Below, one piece after another: positions 10,780 to 22,658 of a stretch of DNA of 64,000 bases. Both the position numbers and the translations under genes were made by a program. How positions within the stretch are numbered: position 1 is the first letter of the stretch; every line of letters starts with the position of its first letter. This DNA is from Cryptomeria japonica (lineage: Eukaryota; Streptophyta; Pinopsida; Cupressales; Cupressaceae). The stretch is taken from the NCBI RefSeq assembly GCF_030272615.1, contig NC_081407.1:373656632-373720631 (forward strand), in the 5' to 3' direction. The notes beneath the pieces were generated by a model. The model was not told the DNA's origin, did not search any database, and saw only the letters and a list, made by a program, of their open reading frames with translations.

Positions 10780-12610
10780 TCGCATGTCCCAAATCATTGC
10801 TTTGCTCAAGTCTTACTCTTTTGACTTGCAGGTGAAATGTGACTTTATGAAGTTGCGTCAACCACATGTACATGGTACTCCTTGAACTTATTAAGCACGA
10901 CGAGTTTGAATCTATTAGAAAACCATGACATTGTATTTCTTTTATCCCTTTGAAGTAAAAGACAATTTAATAGACATGATACATCTAACAAATATACTAT
11001 ATGCATGCCACATCATGAGATGTTTCATTCAATATTGGGCTAAAAATCTCAAATATGTCTAATATTTTCCAATAACTTAGCGTATTCAAATGTGTTCTAA
11101 AATGCTTCAATACCATCTTTATATAGTCAATCCATAGCAATGTTTATAGGATAGACTTCAAGAAATCATTAAAGAATATTGCTTTTGAGTTTTTGATAGA
11201 TGTAGATGTTAGATTCATATTTTTGGTGGCTCAGGGTCACTGAGAAATGATTATAAAAAGGTAAATTTAGAAATTTGCAAGGGGAGTTAGTTTGTTCACT
11301 TGATGGATTAGATACCAGTCTATATTATAGAGATTACTTATGGAGTCTCATTATCTTCACAAGGGTCATGTATCCATGAACAAGAGCCATTGTTTGCACT
11401 AATTTCACACCTTCATATTTTAAGCTTTTAGCCATCAATTTGATGATTTGGAATTGCCACAAATTTGGTTCACAATTTTTTTGATTTTTAATGATTGATA
11501 TTCAATTTTTGGCAATTCGCATGAATCTCTATCTATGATTGCAAGTCATTGGGATGAGATTTGAGCCTGCAATTATGAGTTTGACCATGCCTGCGTCTTT
11601 GAACAACTCTCACTTTAAAGTTTGAATTATTTATTTGTAAAATTGAACGAGTCTTAATAATTCATAAATAGCTATTAGTTTTGAAGAAATTCTATTAACA
11701 ACATTTAAAATGGGATGAGGAGTCTTATCTTTTGCTTGGTTGCAACAAAAATATAATTATGGAGGGAGGCACAAAGACTTATGATGAATTCTATGTCGGC
11801 AACAAAAATAGAAAAAACATACAATAAATTATGCACCATACATACATTCATGGAGTTTCTACAAAATGGTTTATATGAACTATATGCAAAAAGAGATCAT
11901 TTTGAGTAAAACAAGTTCACAAATGTGATGGAAAGCAAAAAGTGGAAGCAAACACAAAATGGATGAATTCAAATTGTTTAATATAGTCTCTCACAATTTG
12001 CAAGGTGAAATTAAGTAAATATTTGGAGTAAAAATCTTTTGAAAACGTGTTTGCGGAAAGCTCATTTTAATATGGAAATGAAGGAGGCAAAATGGAAAAT
12101 TACATATAATGTGTGAAAATTGTTTAACAATATTTCTCAATAATATTTATTTAACTATTATAAATACTTTTATTTTTAAATATTTGTTTTTTAAAATTTT
12201 ATAAAGCATTCAATTTCATGTATATTGGCTTGACATGTGAGAAGGGAAAAGTCATTCATAAGTATACGAGTGAAAATTTGAAGTATGATAATTGTTTAAC
12301 AATATTTCTTATTTTTTAATTTTATAAAGTATTCAATTTTAAGTATATTGTTTTGACATTTAAGAAGGGAAAAGTCATTCATAAGCATAGGAGTGAAAAT
12401 TTGAAGCCAAACAAAATTTATGTAGAAAAGAGAGAAATTTTTTTTGTCTATTTTATGCAAGAAAATCATTTAGTCAAATATTTAAGGTATTAGGAGGCTA
12501 TGTTACTAGAAGAAGAAATGTGAAACATGATGACATGGTATCATAAGGAGAAACAAAATTTGTAAAGGTTACAATTAAAATAAATCAAATTATTTTTAAA
12601 ACAATAATTA
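10780..12610. other. AT-rich intergenic DNA
   Basis: No gene is visible. It contains the tandem repeat at 12119-12407 and otherwise only AT-rich, low-information sequence up to the left end of the DNA transposon. Confidence 0.5.
12119..12407 (+). repeat. Two-copy tandem repeat, units about 170 and 120 bp
   Basis: Two units each begin with ATTGTTTAACAATATTTCT and share 'ataaag.attcaattt', 'gacat.t.agaagggaaaag' and 'agtgaaaatttgaag'. Copy 2 lacks about 50 bp near its start. The starting word TTGTTTAACAA is itself near palindromic. Confidence 0.8.
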
Positions 12611-12613
12611 TAT

Positions 12614-12662
12614 GGGTAAGTGCACAAAGATGGTGTGCAAAACGGTGGGTATAAGTGGACAC
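12614..12662 (+). repeat. Left terminal inverted repeat
   Basis: It pairs with 48956-48995 in inverted orientation. The 19-bp core TGCACAAAGATGGTGTGCA is identical on both sides, and AAGTGGACAC recurs after a gap. The core is an imperfect palindrome (TGCACA...TGTGCA). Confidence 0.85.
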
Positions 12663-13511
12663 TTTTTTTTTTCTGAAATTAGGTGAACCTGAACTTGGAG
12701 GCGAAAGATGAAAGTCATCCACTCAAGATATGAAGATAATCAAAGAACAAATATTATAGTAATCTGAATCCAGTTTCCAAACTACTAAACTTTTTCAAAA
12801 TTGGATAAGATTAAGGGGGTCAAATCCTTCGCGCATGAAAAATAGACCTTGATTTTTTCTGAAAAAACATAACATAGTGTCTGACATGTGCATCAAAAAA
12901 GTCATAGTTAGATTTAGTATTTTGACAAATCCTTTGGAAAAAGATATTTGAGAGTAAGCACTAGAAGTTGTGTATTTTTTTGTAATTTTTTGTTGAGTAT
13001 TTTATTTTTTATGATTTTTCCAATCGAGCACATCCTGAAATCAAGTACATGTTCGTGCGCGAAGCATAACTTGCACCAAAACATTTGAAAATACAATTAT
13101 TATTTTTTAAATTGTAAAGAATCAAGTAAACTACAATAATATATAAAGTTTTTTAAATTTGGATAAGTAGATCAAAAGTTATTAAAAAAATGGTACACGT
13201 ATGTCTCTGAGAACTATGGAGACACTGGTAAAAGAAATTCAATAATAATATGTTATTGTTGTTCAAATTAAAAAAAAATGGTTAGAAAGCTCAGAAGATT
13301 GGTGAAAATATGGTGGCAATTTTAGAAATACCCACTTAATGAAGTGTAAACCTGATGATGACAAAGTTGAGAAACCAAGTTGATAAAACAAAACACATCA
13401 AAAATGAGGGAAATGGAGGGAAATCAAACTTCCAACCCGCAACTTTGTTATCCAGGCCTATTCACAAGCCTAAACAATCAAAAGCCATATGGGCTCCCTA
13501 CACTATAAACA
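12663..13511. other. Left arm of the DNA transposon, no gene seen
   Basis: AT-rich DNA without a recognisable coding region. Short minus-strand frames (for example 12914-13096) show no domain. Confidence 0.45.
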
Positions 13512-13583
13512 ACGTGTACAGGGTATTTTTAAAACAAAACCACGTACGGGGGTGTCTTTACAATAAGCAACACGTACGCGCTT
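13512..13583 (+). repeat. Left subterminal repeats, first cluster
   Basis: Three words of the form RYGTACRGGG start at 13512, 13541 and 13570 (ACGTGTACAGGGTA, CACGTACGGGGGTG, ACACGTACGCGCTT), each 29 bp apart. They match the clusters at 24239-24401 (same orientation) and 48750-48849 (opposite orientation). Spaced subterminal words of this kind commonly bind transposase in plant DNA transposons; that role is inferred here. Confidence 0.75.
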
Positions 13584-13609
13584 CTTCCTGTGTTTAAAAA
13601 ATGGGTGTG

Positions 13610-13844
13610 TGCATACATATATGTATATGTAAAATATGATATTTCATGTATATATGTATATATAATAGGTACACACACACACACACACATATATATGTAT
13701 ATATACATATATATATATGTATATATACATATATATATTACATATATATATGTATATATACATATATATATTACATATACATATATATATACATATATAT
13801 ATGTATATGTAGATATATATATGTATGTATATATATACATATAC

Positions 13845-13878
<34 letters not shown>

Positions 13879-14075
13879 GTATATGTACATGTATATATAC
13901 ATATATGTATGTATGTGTGTATGTATATGTATGTATGTATATATATGTATGTATGTATGTGTATATATATTATATATTATGTATATATACACACATGTGT
14001 GTGTATGTATGTGTACTGCCTTTTGATATTTTATGTGTATTATATGTATATGTGTATGTATGTTTATTGATATAT
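13610..14075. repeat. TA/CATA microsatellite block
   Basis: About 465 bp of alternating pyrimidine-purine sequence (ATATAC, GTATGT, CACACA). The long open frames here on both strands, rich in Tyr, Ile, Met and Val, are translations of this repeat. Confidence 0.95.
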
Positions 14076-14109
14076 ATTGTCTTTTGATATCTTATTGTAC
14101 TGTATTGTA

Positions 14110-14111
<2 letters not shown>

Positions 14112-14186
<75 letters not shown>

Positions 14187-14432
14187 AGGACCCCACATAA
14201 CACCTAATGACCTCATCAGACCATGTATGATATCTCAAGGGGTCAAATGGTGTCTTAAGGGGTAATATGGTGTTGTAACACATGTGTAGCTTAATTAGGA
14301 CCCCACATGACCCCTAATGACATCATGTGACATGTCTTCCTCTCCCTCCATCTCTCTCCCTCCCCTTTCTTTCCCTCTCTCTCCCCCTCCCTCCCTTCCT
14401 CCCCCATCTCTCTCTCTCTCCCTCCCTCCCTC
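14112..14432. repeat. CT microsatellite and pyrimidine-rich runs
   Basis: An almost pure (CT)n tract spans 14112-14186 and pyrimidine-rich runs occupy 14334-14432. Satellite-like words (see 14195-14890) sit between and after them. Confidence 0.9.
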
Positions 14433-14890
14433 TGGACCCCACATAACACAAAATGACCCTTTAGGAGCATATGATGACCTAAGGGGTCATACGATGTCCC
14501 GAGATGACAAGATGAACCATTATTACAATATAAAAAGCAGTGCCAATACTGCTTACAAAATTTGACACCTAAGGGATCATACGGTGTCCTAAGGGGTCAT
14601 AGGACACCATATGACCCCTTAGAACACCATACGACCCATAACAACACCATATGGTGTCTTAAAGGGTGGTAGGACACAATATGACCCATAAGGACACATT
14701 ACATGACCCATAACGACAGCTAAGGGGTCATATGGTGTCCTACGGGGTCAAAGGACACTGTATGACCCCACATAACACCACATGACCCTTTAGGAGCATA
14801 TGACATCCTAAGGGATCATAGGGTATCCTAAGGTGGAAAGATGAACCATTATTACAATATAAAAAGTGGTGCCAATACTGCTTAAAAGAA
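14195..14890. repeat. Degenerate satellite block, GGGGTCATATGGTGTCCTAA type
   Basis: Diverged copies of GGGGTCATATGGTGTCCTAA in both orientations are interleaved with 'gaccccacataacac'. A larger unit is duplicated: a segment ending 'gccaatactgctta' occurs at about 14433-14560 and again at about 14768-14890. It is the same family as the array at 35100-40400 in the Copia element, but looser. Confidence 0.8.
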
Positions 14891-14979
14891 TAACAAACCA
14901 CCATGCTCCCCCTCTCTCCCCTCCTCCATACCCCATCCCTCTCTCTCTTCTTCTCTGCCTACTTGCTATTTCTCTCTCC

Positions 14980-15274
14980 CCAGCCCCTTTATCTCCCTTA
15001 CTTTAAATTTTTGTATTGCAATTAGGTCTGCCATGTAGTGGTCACCATTTGGATGAACATTAGACCTAATAATCCCAAGGTCCACAGTTTGAGCAGTAGA
15101 GGCTATGCTTTCCTTGATATTATTAGCATTTGAATAAGTGTACAAAGCCCATTGTACATCATCCCTCAACCACACTCCTCTTGTTGTTGGGCTTTGGGCA
15201 ATCTTTGGTAATGCACATTTTTTCCATCCTCTCTCTCTCTCTCTCTCCCTTTTCCACCCTCTCTCTCCCTTTTC

Positions 15275-15337
<63 letters not shown>

Positions 15338-15720
15338 CCTCTCCCTCCCTCTTCCCCTCTCCCTCCCCACTCTTTCCCTCCCCCTACTCCCTTTATCTCC
15401 CTTACTTTATATTGTTGTGTTGCAATTAGGCCTGCAATGTAGTGGTCACCATTTGGATGAACAATAGACCTAATAATCCCAAGGTCCATAGTTTGAGCAG
15501 CAGAGGCTATGCTTTCCTTGATATTCTTAGCATTTGAATCAGTGTACAAAACCCATTGTGCATCGTCCCTCAACCACACTCCTCTCGTTGTTGGGCTTTG
15601 GGCAATCTTTGGTAATGCACATTTTTTCTTTCCAATTTGTTCCCCTGCAATTCTCAGAATATTAAGAGCCACACGACAGATTTGTTTCCAAGTTGACGGT
15701 CTATCTAGTGGTCTCAAATA
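14980..15720 (-). repeat. Duplicated coding-like fragment between CT tracts
   Basis: Two copies, about 14980-15228 and 15390-15638, flank a (CT)n tract. Both stay open on the minus strand and share CALPKIAQSPTTRGVWLRDD and LGIIRS.VHPNGDHY. The right copy extends further upstream (WKQICRVALNILRIAGEQIG). Conservation of the frame between copies suggests capture of an expressed gene or transposon fragment. I do not recognise the protein. The weak likeness to RNase H-type modules is not enough to name it. Confidence 0.55.
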
Positions 15721-15845
15721 AATATTCTCACATATTTGCAGTCACATCAAATAAATATTCTCACATTTTGCAGTTATGTCAAATAAATAAGATTTCTTTA
15801 AAAGATGTGTGTATAGATATTTTATTAATGATAATTAAACTTTAA

Positions 15846-15917
15846 TCTCTCTCTCTCTCTCTCCCTCTCTCCCTTTTCCATCCTCTCTCCTTCTCTCCCT
15901 CTCTCTCTTTTCCATCT

Positions 15918-15964
<47 letters not shown>

Positions 15965-16021
15965 TCTCCCCCTCTCTCCCTCTCTCCCTTTTCCATCCTC
16001 TCTCTTGCTCTCCCCCCCTTT

Positions 16022-16111
<90 letters not shown>
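15846..16111. repeat. Long CT microsatellite, left part
   Basis: A CT/CCCT-rich tract runs up to the Gypsy insertion at 16117. It continues on the far side at 23851-24215, so the Gypsy landed inside one simple-repeat tract. Arg/Glu-rich frames here come from the repeat. Confidence 0.95.
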
Positions 16112-16116
16112 CCACC

Positions 16117-17262
16117 TGTAATGGTGGGAAAATGGTGAATGATAGATCAAGAGGAAAATTACCCTTTCCCTCAAAGAGGGATGAGAGTTTCACTATTGAT
16201 TATCCTTCAAACACTTTTCACCATTACATTAGGAAGAAGGAGATGATAATTCACTAGATTCAATCTCTCCACACAAAGATGGTAGATTGAATTCTGAATG
16301 AATTGGGTATGCTAAGTTGATCCCCTCTTCCTTCTTTGAAATGGAAAGGAAATTGATTGAATTATGTAGTGCAAAAGTGACAAAGAATTGATTTTAACTT
16401 GAGCTCGGAATATGGGATGAAGCTGTGCACCTAGATCAGGCAGTAAGAAAAGTTGCTCGAACCGTGGCGGGAATGTACAAGGTCCTCTGAAAAATCCGTG
16501 AAACGAAAAGGGTTTTTCCGCCTCTACAAATGAAGCCCGAATCCGAAAGTACAGCTGCGCACCTGCAACCTAAACACAAAAAAGAGAGGAAAATGGGTTG
16601 GGATTGGGGGTTTTCCTTTAGGTCAAACCCCAATTTTGGAATTAACCAAGTAATGAAAGAAAGTACTTGCAAGTAGATGTAAATGAAAGACTAAATTGTA
16701 AATCACCTTAAGGGAGGTTGTAGTAGCAATGCTGATAGAAATGCTTGTGTGGAATTGAATGTTGAAACCAATCTCCTCTTCAATGGTTGAATCCTTGACT
16801 TGAATGTAACACCTAGCCTTAAAGGGAGACTTGAGAATGCTCAATGCTGGAAAAGAATGCTTGAATGCTCTTGAATGCTTGATCGCTTGTACACACTCCA
16901 ATCTTGTCCAACTTCAACTTTTACAACTTATGAAAATGAGAGGATGAATGCCCCTTACGTACATGTTTGGTGGATTTGAATTTCATCACAGGCCAACATT
17001 GAGAGAGTTTTCTCGCTCACTGCACAACCCATAATGCATACTAGGAAGGTCCTGCCCTAAAATAGGTAGGGACAGGGGCGCCATGTCCTACCCCTTTCTC
17101 CAGGGCAGAGTGTAGATAGAGTGATGCAGAGGCCAAGGAAGAAGCTATTTTTGCAAGCTGAGCAATCTCTGGTCTCCAATCAAGCTAGAGGATTTGAGTT
17201 CACCTGTGTGAGGACCCTAATGTAGTAAAAAATCGCTAGGGTCACAATTTTATGACACTACA
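16117..17262 (-). repeat. 3' LTR of the 16.1-23.8 kb Gypsy
   Basis: 1146 bp with ends TGTAATGG and CACTACA (plus-strand view), matching 22659-23845 along its length. Confidence 0.9.
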
Positions 17263-17977
17263 TTTAGTCCCCACTTTAGCGGGAGTATAAGTGTACGCCA
17301 ATACTGCCGGTAAAGTACATGGAAACAAGATTGAAATACTTTCACCATGTCAAGGAGGCAAGATGCACCAAGCCCCCAGTGGACTTAGGATCTTATGACT
17401 TCAATTGACAAAGTAAAAGGGAAGATCAAGAAGGGGAGAACTATGACTACAAGTAGCAAAGTTCCCTTCACTATGAGTCATGAAGCAAGGATACTAAAGA
17501 TCACAAAGCAAAACAAGGTTCACTAAGTAATTCTAAGTATCACAAGAACGAAAGTATGAGCGAAGCGTATGCCCCCATGTTAAAGTGATCGAATGTGCCT
17601 TATCAAGAGCGATTGCTTTAAATTAGAATACACCCAATAGAGAGAAGAAAGGGAGCACGTTATCGCAAGGATTTAGCCCCCAATCGAGGAATAAACCCAA
17701 GGATAATGAACACAAAACATGAGGTAGTGTCGCTTTCCTTGGGGTCAGTATGTTGTATGATAACTCACATATATCATATATGTATGTGCATATAATAATC
17801 TTAATTCCCTAAAGAAGGACACTACCTTAGAAGAAAGGGAAGAGAGGATGTCTTTTGAGTCAACATGAAAGAGACCAAGAGAAGATCTCAATGATTTGCA
17901 TCATCCCCAAGTAGACATTAAGGGAGCAATGGAAGAACAGGGGTACACATAGAAGAATGTTCACAAAAGAGAAAGAA

Positions 17978-18032
<55 letters not shown>

Positions 18033-18092
18033 ACAGTGCTAGTATTGCTAATGTAGCATGAAATCCACCTCCCAATCTTGTTGATCACTATT

Positions 18093-19440
18093 TCAGGAAG
18101 GTGAGCAATATTCCAGAGGAGCAACATCGAGCACAGCAGATGGAGCTATCACAAGATCCAAACAAGGACTATGCTCATGTTGTAAGTCACCTTGCTCGAT
18201 TCGAGGAGCTAGGATTAGGCTTTGTGAAAACTCATCCAATAAATTGTCCACATCAACATACTCATACTCACTATCAGAAGCAATAGGAGTTGTATTACCA
18301 TTATGAATAACATTTTTACCCATTTCTTCATCAAAGTTTAGAGAAAGAGGAGCAAGAACATGAATAGGAGTAAAACCATCACATGTTTTATGCAACTTAT
18401 GTTTTGGATATGTTGGTTGACATCTTGCTTAGGAGAAAAGGGAATCATGTCAATTGTTGGATTCTGAGGAGATTGAGTATTTTGAGGGATAGCTTCACGA
18501 GATCGAACACGGCGTCTTCGTCGACGTTCTCTTGTACAATGATTCTATCAAGTCTTAGTGGAAGGCTGAGAAGGAGGAGGAACACTTGAAAAAGTAGGAA
18601 CGTTTCCCTCCTTGATAGTGGAAGGTTTAGGTTGAGGTCTTTTTGGTTGAACAATAGGAGAAGCAAGCCTCTTATCTCGATAAGAGGAGGGAGGTGGAAC
18701 TGTGACATAGGAAGGAGGAATATTAGGTGTAGGAAGGAGACCAGGTCCATCATGAGGAGGAGGTATAGGTCTAACCTTGGGAGGAATACTGTTGTTCTCC
18801 TTAAGAGAAGGTAAAGTCACATCCATAGGAGTAGGTGGACAATTTTACTTAGGAGGGAGATTAGTTCTATCTAAGAGGGGAAGAACCTCATCTTAAAGAA
18901 TAATAGGAATGTCAAGTGTTGGCGATCTAGGTTGAATTAAGGATAAGATCATATCGTTCTTCCATTTTTGATAAGATTGAAAAAGAGCATCACTCCTTGA
19001 TGGAAGAGATTGAAATTGTTTAGGCCAAAAGAGATCAATAGGAATACCAGGGGTTCTTTCAGATGGATGAAATAAGCTATGGTTCACGGCTATGATTTCT
19101 CCATTGTGAGTAAATTTAAGACACTTGTGTATTGGAGAAGAAATAGCCCACATGGAAGATAGCCAAGGATAGCCCAACTTCACATGGAATTGCTCAGAAG
19201 AAGGTATGATAACAAAGTCAACATCCATGGATTTAGCATGAACCTCAACAAGAAGGGTGATAGAACCAATGGTAGGAAAAGAGAAGCCATCAAATAACTT
19301 CACAACCACATTAGAAGCATCATATATTGGTTTATGCAATTGTAAAATAAAAAGATACTCTTCAGTTATGACATTAACGATGCAAAAGGGATCAACCAAC
19401 ACCACGACAAGGGATATCCTTAACCTTCACAACTATGTAT
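18093..19440 (-). mobile_element. Protease-like and Pro-rich part of the Gypsy polyprotein
   Basis: The frame at about 18893-19405 has the plant Tat protease flavour: VEVHAKSMDVDFVIIP, then KLGYPWLSSM and HKCLKF with NHSLFHPS. Beyond it is a Pro-rich linker-like stretch. This is a fossil region with some breaks. A (GA)n tract at 17977-18029 lies further downstream. Confidence 0.65.
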
Positions 19441-19499
19441 AAAGGGACATCGGGTGCTCTAATGGTCTCGCTAGGGTCAAATGTAATACAGGGATCCTT

Positions 19500-21540
19500 A
19501 GGCAAATCTTGTGTTTCTAACATATTAACCATGTTTGGAGCCATAGAGGTGAATTCCTCAGAAGTGAGAGAATTAGGCACAATCTCAATAATGTTAGAGG
19601 TATGAGATGGCAAGGGATCGATGAAAATCTTAAGATTTTGATTAGGAGGAGAAACTGATTTATTCCCTTTATCATTCACACCTGCCACAGATATAGTATT
19701 GTTATCAATCAAGTCTTGAACCTTATTTTTCAATGCAAAATATTTCTCAGTATCATGACCAAGTTGACGATGAAATTGGCAAAAGGAATTGTTATCAAAA
19801 TAAGGAGATGCAATTTTGGAAGGATCAATTTGTTTTATAGGAGGAAGTTCGATAACATTTCTATGCAACAATTGATACATAATACTATGTAAATATTCAT
19901 TCAAAGGAGTGAACTCTCTTTCTCTTTGGAAACAATTGGAAATAGAAGGCACGCCTATTGTAGCATTCACATGGTTGTTGTTGATTGGATCATTGAATTT
20001 GATGAAGCTTTTTGTTGGTTTGAACTTCACAAATGGTTGTTGACACTCTCCCCCTTATCACTCAGAGCCATAGGAGTGGATTGCTCCATTTGACTCATAG
20101 CCAGTTGATAATTATGGAGTGTTGCACACAACTGTGGAAAGGAAGTAAAATCAAACAAAAGAAGCTTTTCCCTTATATCATTTTGCAAGTTAGAAATGAA
20201 AATTCTTTGAATATCATTATCAGGTACATGAAAATAAATTTGAACACACAAATGCTTATATATACCAATGAAATCAATCACTTTTTCTTTAACACCTTGT
20301 TTACAATGCATTAAATCAGTCAAAGTGATTTTAGGACAATGTTGTTTTGAAATTATTAGATGAAATCATTTGCTAGTTGTTGAAAAGAAGTATAGAATAA
20401 GAAGGCAGAGAGCAATACCATTGTAAGGCCTTATCTCTTAGTGTTCTTGTAAACAATTTTGCAAGCAATCATTGATCATAAGCAAAATCAGTACACAAGG
20501 TTTGAAATGTTTTGACATGCGTAAGAGGATCACCTTTTCCATTATAGAGTTCCCATTGAGGGATCTCCACATGTTTAGGTGGCGCGACTTTAACAATATC
20601 AAGAGAAAGTGGGCTCACAACATCAAAGGTGGGCACAAATAAACTTGGATTGACTCATGGAAGCAATTTGTTGTTGTAAGGAAGACATTGTTTGAGCAAG
20701 ATTGTTGATTGTCATTTCGATAGAAGAATTGATGTTAGACATAGGTGATTGAGAAGGTGGTGTGATGTTATTGAAAGAAGGCATGGACTAATAATAAGGT
20801 GGTGGGACATTATGATAAGTAAGCATTGGTGATGATTGAGTAGGAAAAGGGACACTTAAAGGAGGGATAAAGTTGTTGAAGGAATTTCCTCCTTGTGTCA
20901 CACTGATTGGTTGAGGAATAATATGAATGCTCATGGAAGACATAGGTAATGATGGGAGATTGAATGAAGAAGAGGGATTGCCCCCATGACCTATGGTTGT
21001 AGGAATGACATTTTGAGTTGAAGTAGCCATGATGTTAGATGTGAAAGTAGGAATACTAGTCATAGGAGTACTCAAAGGAATAGAAGAATGTACTTGTGTT
21101 GCAGGTTGTGAGTAACCTAGGGTTTTGGCAAAACTCTTGATAGGCATGACATTAGAATCAACAATATGTGCAATTCCACACAATATATCAATTATGTTCT
21201 TATCACTTTGAAGAATGCATTTAAGACCTTCAATTGATGGAAGAGCTTCACTATTAGGGCATTCTTGGGACATCTGTTGTTGAAATCTATCAAATTGATT
21301 GTCCAATATAGAAAGTTGATCTAAAGAAACCCTAGTTAAAGCTTCTTCTTCATCATGGGATCCATCAATGGGGTGAATAGGCACATGATTATGATGAGAA
21401 GAATTAACATGATCCTCATTAAAGAAGTCACCCAAATTAGGCTCCATCTCCTCGGTAATTAAACCTTGGGAAGCCTTAATTCTAATGCTTCGTCTAATGG
21501 GGACAGGATAGGTAGGACTAATAGTGGTGAAACTCATGCA
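19500..21540 (-). mobile_element. Gag part of the Gypsy polyprotein
   Basis: From upstream to downstream on minus: a Ser/Pro/Asn-rich N-terminal block (20788-21537), a retrotransposon-gag-like helical segment (20027-20323), and a CQFHRQLGHDTE motif with following KNKVQDLID (about 19700-19800), typical of Tat/Ogre gag. The region is broken into several frames. Confidence 0.7.
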
Positions 21541-22658
21541 CTAGAGCAAAAATTTGAATTTTGAATTGTAAAACAAAGCATACAAAATTGAGTAATGCAA
21601 GAGTCAAGAAAATAATGATTACACAATTCAAACTTTGTTGGGGGAAAATGATGACACAATTTCCAAAAATGAAAGGAAATTGAAATTTTAAAATCAAGGC
21701 CAAGGGAATACCACTCAATTTTAAAATTAGAATTTTTAAAATTAAAGCAGACTATAATTAACCTCTTAATTTTAAAAAATTTCTTGAAAGTTGCAATGTT
21801 GAATTTTGAAGGCATTTCCGATTCTAGAGGGATAAAAAATCGATAAAATCAGCCAATCTTGTGGATTTAGGCTAGTAAATACAATCATAACAGTTTCCCG
21901 AACTTTTGGTAAACAAGTCGAGGACCATGGCGGGAACGCACATGGTCCGACCAAATTTTTTTGAAATTTTCAGGGATGGATATTATGATGATTTTAAGGC
22001 TAACCCCAAAAAATTGGCGAATTTTATGCTCTGTAGATGGGCAAAATGAAGGCACAAATGTGAAAATAGGACCCTATTAGGGTTTTGAAGAAAAAGAGGA
22101 ATTGAAGTGCAATTTTGAAAAGGGTCAAATCTAATGGATAGGGACACCTTGGAAAATGTTTATAAATATGAACGTAACTGAAATTGATTTTAAATTCACA
22201 CAAAATCCAATTAATTTTAAAAATTAGGGTTTGATGACCTAAACACATAATTTTGAAATTTGAATTTTGTGAAAAAAGGGGGGAAATTGAAATTTTGAAT
22301 TGTAGGATTGAAGACAAATCCGAGAACAATTAGAAATCTGAAAATTAAGTTGAAATCCAATTTTTGCACAAGTTCAACATGATTTTTGAAAATTAGGGTT
22401 TTAACAAGTAGCCTCTTAATTTTGTAAATTTTAATTGCAAATTGAACAAGACAATGAGGAAAGTGAATTTGACAAACAAAGCAATTTTCAGATCTAAGAT
22501 AACCACAAACAATTTACAAATCACAAGTTCAATTTTAATTTAAAAAACTAGGGTGTTTAACAAATTAACCACTAAGTTTGCAGAAATTTGAAGTTTGTAA
22601 ATGAAAAATATGCAATTTTGTTCAAAGGAAAGCATGCAAGACGTCGGGTTCACAAAAA
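21541..22658 (-). mobile_element. Leader of the Gypsy element
   Basis: AT-rich leader between the primer-binding region (22640-22658) and the gag start near 21537. No coding sequence seen. Repeated runs of 'ttgaaattttgaattg' type are scattered through it. Confidence 0.6.

Noticed and set aside
13529-14087. Long Tyr/Ile/Val-rich open frames on both strands
   Set aside because: Translations of the TA/CATA microsatellite; both strands are open because stops are rare in the repeat.
14966-16193. Arg/Glu-rich and Ser/Leu-rich open frames over CT tracts
   Set aside because: (CT)n and (GA)n repeats give such frames automatically. Only the GVWLRDD-type segments next to them were kept as coding-like.
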